Positions 35,679 through 40,049 of a DNA stretch of 40,049 nucleotides are shown here, in pieces (the stretch's first letter is position 1; each line of letters begins with the position of its first letter). The notes under the pieces are model-generated. The model saw only the letters and a list, made by a program, of their open reading frames with translations, ran no database searches and had not been told where the DNA came from. The position numbers and the translations under genes were made by a program. The DNA lies in the NCBI GenBank assembly GCA_017882855.1, contig JADGOR010000007.1:1-40049 (forward strand), written 5' to 3'. This DNA comes from Cellulomonas sp. GTDB taxonomy: Bacteria > Actinomycetota > Actinomycetes > Actinomycetales > Cellulomonadaceae.

Positions 35679-35935
35679 CGGCTCCCTCGGTTCGTCAGGA
35701 CGGCGTCCGACCGCCGCGCCGGTCGCGGGGTGCAACGCTCCGCTGTCTGTCGTGATGCTACGTGCACGAGCAGTCTGAGCGCCTTCGACGCGTGCTGCTC
35801 CACCAACGGCGCCGGCTCGGTGGTGGATTCGCGGGTCGTACCCGGTAGCGTCGTCTCGGATGACCGCGGTCGCCCGGCCCGGGGAAGGGCGCCCCCGCCC
35901 GAGCGTGGCACGGAACCGATGCGGGAGGCTCGCGC

Positions 35936-37120
35936 ATGACCTTCGGAACGCTCGCCGTCATCTCGGTCATCGCTGTGCTCGGCCCGCTGCTCGCGTTGCC
36001 GAAACGGTGGCACCAACCGGTGGTTCTCGGCGAGCTGATCGCCGGGATCGTGCTCGGTCCCACCGGGATCGACCGGCTGCCTGCCGGGGACGTCACGCTG
36101 ACGTTCCTGGCCCAGATCGGGTTCGCCCTGGTCATGTTCGTCGCCGGTTCGCACGTACCGGTTCGCGATCCACGACTGCGGGAGTCGCTGCGCATCGGCG
36201 CCGTCCGCGCAATCGCGGTCGGCGTCGTTGCGGCCGCCCTCGGCGTCATCATCGCCAACATCTTCGGCACCGGACACGCTGCCCTGTACGCCCTGCTGAT
36301 GGCGTCGTCGTCCGCGGCGCTGATCCTGCCGATCGTCGAGTCGTTGCGGCTCGGCGGGCTGCCGGTGCTTCAGCTGCTCCCGCAGGTGGCGATCGCCGAC
36401 ACCGCGTGCATCGTGGCGCTGCCCCTCGTCATCGACCCTCAGCACGCCGCACGCTCGGCTCTCGGCGCGCTGGCGGTCCTGGCGAGCGCGGCCGTGCTGT
36501 TCGTCGCCTTGCGACACCTGGAGCGGACCGGAGCCCGGAAGCGGGCGCACGACGTCTCCGAGGAGCGCAAGTTCGCGCTCGAGCTGCGGACGAGCCTGGC
36601 GGTCTTGTTCGGGATGGCGGCGCTAGCGGTCAGCACGCACATCTCGATCATGCTGGCCGGGTTCTCGTTCGGGCTCGCGGTGGCGCTGGTCGGCGAACCT
36701 CGACGACTCGCGAGGCAGCTGTTCGCACTCACCGAGGGGTTCCTCGGACCGCTGTTCTTCGTCTGGCTCGGCGCGTCGCTCGATCTGCGAGTGCTGGGCA
36801 GCCATCCATCGTTCATCGTGCTCGGGCTGGTGCTGGGGCTCGGCGCGATCGCCGCCCACGTGGCGATGCGGCTGATCGGTCAGCCGATGCCGATCGGCGC
36901 CCTGGCCGCGGCACAGCTCGGCGTTCCGGTCGCTGCCGCCACCATCGGCACCCAGCTGCACGTGCTCCAGGCCGGCGAGCCGGCCGCATTGATGCTCGGG
37001 GCGATCGTGACCATCGTGGTCGCCGCGGTGGGCGGTGCACTGGCCGCGCGCGCGGGCTTGGTCTCCGGACCCGCGACGGCGCAGCCGAAGCGGCCGACGA
37101 CGAGCGGTGACGTGCTCTAG
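35936..37120 (+). CDS. Cation:proton antiporter (CPA2 family)
   Basis: This 394-residue membrane protein has about eleven to twelve hydrophobic segments and the Na+/H+ exchanger-type fold of the CPA2 group. The N-terminal signature QPVVLGELIAGIVLGPTGI is at about 27-45. LPQVAIADTACIVALPLV carries the membrane aspartate expected to bind the cation, and GFLGPLFFVWLGASLDLR is the conserved later helix pair. It would exchange Na+ or K+ for protons. It lacks the C-terminal regulatory (RCK/TrkA-N) domain of KefB-like members. The ATG at 35936 has GGGAGG about eight bases upstream. It lies alone between the ParB-like gene and the glnA1 terminator. Confidence 0.9.
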   Translation: MTFGTLAVISVIAVLGPLLALPKRWHQPVVLGELIAGIVLGPTGIDRLPAGDVTLTFLAQIGFALVMFVAGSHVPVRDPRLRESLRIGAVRAIAVGVVAAALGVIIANIFGTGHAALYALLMASSSAALILPIVESLRLGGLPVLQLLPQVAIADTACIVALPLVIDPQHAARSALGALAVLASAAVLFVALRHLERTGARKRAHDVSEERKFALELRTSLAVLFGMAALAVSTHISIMLAGFSFGLAVALVGEPRRLARQLFALTEGFLGPLFFVWLGASLDLRVLGSHPSFIVLGLVLGLGAIAAHVAMRLIGQPMPIGALAAAQLGVPVAAATIGTQLHVLQAGEPAALMLGAIVTIVVAAVGGALAARAGLVSGPATAQPKRPTTSGDVL

Positions 37121-37132
37121 ACGCGACCTCTC

Positions 37133-37178
37133 GCATGGCAGGGGCCCCGGGAACGGATTCCCGGGGCCCCTGCCATGC
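37133..37178. terminator. Perfect 21-bp hairpin, former glnA1 terminator
   Basis: The arms 37133-37153 and 37158-37178 are perfect reverse complements of 21 bases around a four-base loop (CGGA). It is five bases beyond the stop codon of the glnA1 remnant on the minus strand and 12 bases after the antiporter stop on the plus strand. It probably served glnA1 and now ends the antiporter transcript as well. Confidence 0.88.
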
Positions 37179-37183
37179 GTCGA

Positions 37184-37210
37184 TCAGATGTCGTAGTAGA
37201 GCTCGAACTC
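37184..37210 (-). pseudogene. glnA1: Last eight codons of glutamine synthetase I (glnA1 remnant)
   Basis: On the minus strand the bases read EFELYYDI and TGA, the conserved C-terminus of type I glutamine synthetase, where it is preceded by RPHPY or RPHPW. Here the codon before is GTT (Val) and no further similarity is seen. The hairpin directly after the stop and the orientation, tail-to-tail with glnE as in M. tuberculosis, support the assignment. The rest of the gene is absent from the window, so the deletion or rearrangement point is at about 37211. Short length means some risk of chance. Confidence 0.65.
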
Positions 37211-37216
37211 AACCCG

Positions 37217-37296
37217 CACCGTTGGTAAGCGGTGACTATGGATGGATTGTGCCGCTGACCTGCGGCGATATTGAGGCACACCGTTGGCGAGCGGTG
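37217..37296 (+). repeat. Two copies of an 18-base imperfect palindrome
   Basis: CACCGTTGGTAAGCGGTG (37217-37234) and CACCGTTGGCGAGCGGTG (37279-37296) differ at two central bases and are spaced 62 bases apart in the same orientation. Each has CACCG/CGGTG ends, as expected of a dimeric protein's binding site. The first starts six bases from the glnA1 break. Confidence 0.55.
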
Positions 37297-37453
37297 GCCT
37301 CCGCTGGACATGTTGCGGACTTTCTGCGGACTGCCGCGCGCCGAGACGACCATGAAGTGAAGCGCCCCGACCTCCGCGCGAACCTCTACCGAGGCGGATG
37401 ACGACACGAACGCCGCCCTTCCGAGAGTCAGGGGTGGCGCTTGAGTGGATTAC

Positions 37454-37759
37454 CTAGGCGCCCTTGGCTTCAGTTGAGGCCGACGCCTTCTGCCGGCCGG
37501 GCCGGGCCGCCGATGGAGTCGGCTCAGAGTCCACGCGCGCTCGCCGCGCCGGACCCGGAGGCGCCGCGATGCCCGCGCCGACCAGCCCTTCGGACACGAG
37601 CCACGGCCCGTTGCCCCAGTCGTAGACCGGGTCGCCGCCGAAGGGGTGGAGCATCAGCCCGCCCCCGTATGCGGCTACGAGCGCCAGAGGCGTCAGGAAG
37701 GTGACCGTGATGGTGACAGTCCGCCATCGTCGCCACCGCGAGCGCCCGGTCCCCCGCAA
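37454..37759 (-). CDS. Possible small membrane-anchored protein, doubtful
   Basis: The frame reads RTVTITVTFLTPLALVAAYG, a fair membrane helix, then GGLMLHPFGGDPVYDWGNGPW and a Pro/Ala/Arg-rich tail. The only upstream start is TTG at 37759 without a ribosome site, and a stop lies 21 codons before it. The helix and the Trp/Tyr-rich segment look protein-like, so it may be a real small gene, or the decayed end of a larger one. I recognise no family. Confidence 0.35.
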   Translation of the reverse strand: MRGTGRSRWRRWRTVTITVTFLTPLALVAAYGGGLMLHPFGGDPVYDWGNGPWLVSEGLVGAGIAAPPGPARRARVDSEPTPSAARPGRQKASASTEAKGA

Positions 37760-37996
37760 TGGCAGCTGTGGCGATTGGTTCTTCGCGCCACAGTCCAGGC
37801 TTCACATTGATGCTTGACATGCCATCCACCCCTTTGAGCGGTCCCCTCCGGTCACCACCGCTCACCCATGGCCCGAGAGGGGCGAGAGACCCTTGGTCCG
37901 GACCCTCATGCTGGCCCGCCTGCACTGCGGGACGCCGTGCGCCCATGGGGGTTCACGGACCCCGTTCCGACAACGGATCGTGGATCCGCGCGGCCC

Positions 37997-40049
37997 CTAC
38001 CGCACGCCCGCGCGCAGCACCTGTCCGAGCCGTTCGCGGCGCGTCAGCGAGGACTCCGCCGCGACGACCACCATCACGACCAGAACCAGGGCGACCACGG
38101 GAAGCGGCGCCCACCCCGCGATGGCGAGAGCGGGGTCCACCGGTTGGCCGGTGGCGAGCCTCAGCTCGAGGGATCCGGCAACGAGCCCCGCGAGCAGCAC
38201 CCCGAGACCGATCCCGCATGCGCCCGCCGCGAGCACCGGCGGCAGCAGCTCGCCGATGGCGATCCTGGTGACCTGTCCGCGCCCGAGCCCGACGGTCCGC
38301 AGCGTCGCCAGCATCGCCCCACGCTCGGGGGTGCTCGCCGATGCTGCGAGAACCACCATGAGGATCGCGAGCAGCACGAGGACGGCCGTCGTGGCACTCA
38401 CCAGGTGACCGAGCCCCGCAGTGAGCGGCGCCGAGCGTTGCCGCGCGAGCCACTCGGATCGGTCGAGGACGTCCGCCTGTGCCAGCTGCGGGACCGCGGC
38501 GACCGCGGCGCGGGCACCGGGTCCGACCACCCAGACCGTGTTGGGCACCACCGGGGCGCCGACAGCGCTCGAGAGCGAGCCTGCATCGACCACGACGAGG
38601 TCCGCAGCATCTGACCCGAGGACCGGTGCGTCACCCGTCGGATGCACCGCGACCCAGGTTCCCTGCCACAGGATGGACAGAGAGTCGTCGCCACCGGCCC
38701 TGAGGTCGGCGCCGAGCAGCACCCCCAGGTCGCTGCCGGATGCCGCCGCCAGCTGTCCGTGCGGTCCGAGGGGGACCGGGACGGCCGCGAGCAGGCGCGC
38801 GAAGTCGCCGGCGTCCACGACCATGAGCCGGACCTGCTGGCCACTGGTCGAGGATCGGATCGGGGCGTCCTCCACGGTTCCGGACACTGCCGCGGTGACA
38901 CCTGGCTGCGCCGCCACCTGGGCGACGGCGTCCGTGGCCGCACCTTCGGCACTCACGGTCGCCACCACGTCGGCGCCGACGGCGCTCCACGAGCCCGCCA
39001 CCTGGCCACGGTCGACCGTTGCCCCGATCGCCGAGCCGAACGTGACGAGTCCCATCGCAAGGGTCAGGGCGACGATCGGCAGGATCCGACCGGCCGTCGC
39101 CTGCGCACGAGCCGCGGCGAGAACCGGGACGACGCCAGGCGAGCGTGCGGCGAGAGCGCCCATCCCGCGCAGCACCAGGGGCAGCACGCGGGCAAGCAGA
39201 GCCGCCCCGGCCAGCACGCCAAGGGATGGGGCCGCGGCGAGCAGCAGGTCACCACCCTGGTCCGATGGGACGACGCCGCGCGCCCAGAGCGCCGCGACCG
39301 CACCGACGGCTGCGAGCACCACCGCCCCCTCGACCGCGATCCGCTGCAGGTGCCGGTCGCGGATCGCGAGCCGCCGGTGGCTACGCTCGGTGGGGACACG
39401 CTTCCGACCGGACGCACGGGCGGCGACTCGGATCCCGTAGGCCGGCGGAGCGACGACAGCCAGGAGCACACCGGGGAGCACCCACCACCAGGCGATGGTC
39501 CCGGGAATGATCGCCGCGGCGACCGTCAGTCCGAGGGCGCAGCCGAGTGCCGCGACGGCAAGCGCCTCCGCACCGAGCTCGACGGCGAGCCCTGTGAGCG
39601 CTCCCCCGCGCGCACGGTACTGGGAGAGCTGAACGGCCCGCCGTCGGGAGAGGAGCTGCGCCGCCAGGAGCAGCGTCGAGCCGGCAGCCGCGACCAGACC
39701 GGCAAGGATGACGGAGGCCTGTGCCTGCCCCGCGCGGATGTGGGACTGCGCTGCGACGAGGACCGTGTCGAGCTGACTCGTCACCGACGGCAGCTCACGT
39801 GGCGTGCCGAGCACGTCCGGCCGCACCTTGACCCCGGCGAGCGCCGTGACGACACGCTCGATGTCCTGGGCATGGACCGCCCGGGGTTCGACGTCGAACG
39901 TGTAGGTCCGCGTGGAGGACCCCACCGGGAGGTCGGCGACCATCGCCGGCAGGAAGGTGGCCGGGACGAGCGCCGTCACAGCTGTCTCCGTCGTGACGTG
40001 CGCGCCCACCGAGACCGGTTCCACCACCCCGGGGACGTGCGACCAGATC
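37997..40049 (-). CDS. FtsX-type ABC transporter permease, N-terminus outside the window
   Basis: The frame is open to the right edge, so the start is missing; about 684 residues are seen. Near the C-terminus, the FtsX/MacB-like permease domain has the pattern STPERGAMLATLRTVGLGRG followed by three membrane helices. An earlier membrane set with RRRAVQLSQYRARGGALTGL forms a first FtsX domain, giving the two-FtsX layout. A large external part of some 200 residues lies between them. Such proteins move lipids or lipoproteins or pass on signals, with an ATPase normally encoded next door; that gene would lie beyond 40049. The substrate is unknown. The stop is TAG at 37997-37999. Confidence 0.9.
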   Translation of the reverse strand, partial: IWSHVPGVVEPVSVGAHVTTETAVTALVPATFLPAMVADLPVGSSTRTYTFDVEPRAVHAQDIERVVTALAGVKVRPDVLGTPRELPSVTSQLDTVLVAAQSHIRAGQAQASVILAGLVAAAGSTLLLAAQLLSRRRAVQLSQYRARGGALTGLAVELGAEALAVAALGCALGLTVAAAIIPGTIAWWWVLPGVLLAVVAPPAYGIRVAARASGRKRVPTERSHRRLAIRDRHLQRIAVEGAVVLAAVGAVAALWARGVVPSDQGGDLLLAAAPSLGVLAGAALLARVLPLVLRGMGALAARSPGVVPVLAAARAQATAGRILPIVALTLAMGLVTFGSAIGATVDRGQVAGSWSAVGADVVATVSAEGAATDAVAQVAAQPGVTAAVSGTVEDAPIRSSTSGQQVRLMVVDAGDFARLLAAVPVPLGPHGQLAAASGSDLGVLLGADLRAGGDDSLSILWQGTWVAVHPTGDAPVLGSDAADLVVVDAGSLSSAVGAPVVPNTVWVVGPGARAAVAAVPQLAQADVLDRSEWLARQRSAPLTAGLGHLVSATTAVLVLLAILMVVLAASASTPERGAMLATLRTVGLGRGQVTRIAIGELLPPVLAAGACGIGLGVLLAGLVAGSLELRLATGQPVDPALAIAGWAPLPVVALVLVVMVVVAAESSLTRRERLGQVLRAGVR

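Larger units (their letters stand above)
37211..37996. other. Stretch without a confident gene, next to the glnA1 break
   Basis: These 786 bases contain two imperfect palindromes (37217-37234 and 37279-37296), one possible small minus-strand gene (37454-37759) and a weak hairpin GGGGT/ACCCC (37948-37963) after the permease stop. A plus-strand frame at 37135-37401 runs through the terminator hairpin and is not credible. The stretch looks like joined non-coding or decayed DNA. Confidence 0.6.

Noticed and set aside
35860-37110. A plus-strand frame overlapping the antiporter almost completely
   Set aside because: Arg-rich frame-shifted reading of the antiporter; the other frame has the membrane segments and conserved motifs.
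37133-37178. The 21-bp hairpin as an insertion-element end or attachment site
   Set aside because: It follows a glnA stop by five bases with a four-base loop, which is what a terminator should look like; no second copy is seen in the window.
37135-37401. An 88-codon plus-strand frame beginning in the hairpin after the antiporter
   Set aside because: It starts inside a perfect terminator stem and crosses the glnA1 remnant; no family or ribosome site.

Overview
The window is about 40 kb of very GC-rich chromosome from an actinobacterium that is not a mycobacterium. The evidence is the GC-rich codon use, the many GTG starts, several actinobacterial-only families (DUF3145, DUF3052, the zinc-ribbon/RNase H-phosphatase pair) and a PucR-type regulator beside a fabD-fabH-acpP-fabF cluster, as in Streptomyces. 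Gene order around aceE, fabD, the RNase H protein, panB, glnA2 and glnE also resembles the corresponding stretch of Mycobacterium tuberculosis. The genus cannot be fixed from the sequence alone. Nearly everything is core housekeeping. I see no CRISPR array, prophage, insertion sequence or biosynthetic gene cluster.

Layout. 1-5.9 kb: the end of dusB, a GH13 alpha-glucosidase facing the other way, then dgt and dnaG. 5.9-9.6 kb: tRNA-Asn, a conserved small protein, the ammonium transporter/PII pair amt-glnB, a CAU tRNA, a lipoprotein and def. 9.8-16 kb: DUF3145, the type II fatty acid cluster fabD-fabH-acpP-fabF with its likely activator fasR, and a TPR-like protein. 16-19.7 kb: aceE (pyruvate dehydrogenase E1), divergent DUF3052 and a broken ahpE. 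19.8-24.2 kb: tRNA-Val, a flavodoxin, a Nif3-family protein, a zinc-ribbon coiled-coil protein, RNase H/phosphatase and the RNase P RNA. 24.2-29.2 kb: two minus-strand operons, map-ppgK-(small ORF)-VOC and nadE-panB. 29.3-33.8 kb: glnA2 and glnE. 33.8-38 kb: a variable stretch with a membrane protein, orphan small genes, broken gene ends and a cation/proton antiporter. 38-40 kb: an FtsX-type permease running off the right edge.

How the genes work together. Carbon passes from pyruvate (aceE) to acetyl-CoA and the FAS II enzymes. Two near-identical 20-bp imperfect palindromes, one before fabD and one before fasR, look like FasR operators. Nitrogen genes appear as amt-glnB and glnA2-glnE. The usual glnD is absent after glnB, and the glnA1 gene expected tail-to-tail with glnE is reduced to its last eight codons plus its terminator.

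A recurring pattern is a TANNNT -10 box 6-7 nt before an ATG/GTG. The rnpB promoter, with its independently known RNA 5' end, shows the same spacing, so many genes here are probably transcribed as leaderless mRNAs. The most interesting items are the His-to-Glu change in the Amt pore, the glnA1 and ahpE deletion scars, the FasR operator pair, hairpins on both sides of acpP, and a 13-codon leader ORF that overlaps the Nif3 start. None amounts to a clearly new biological system.
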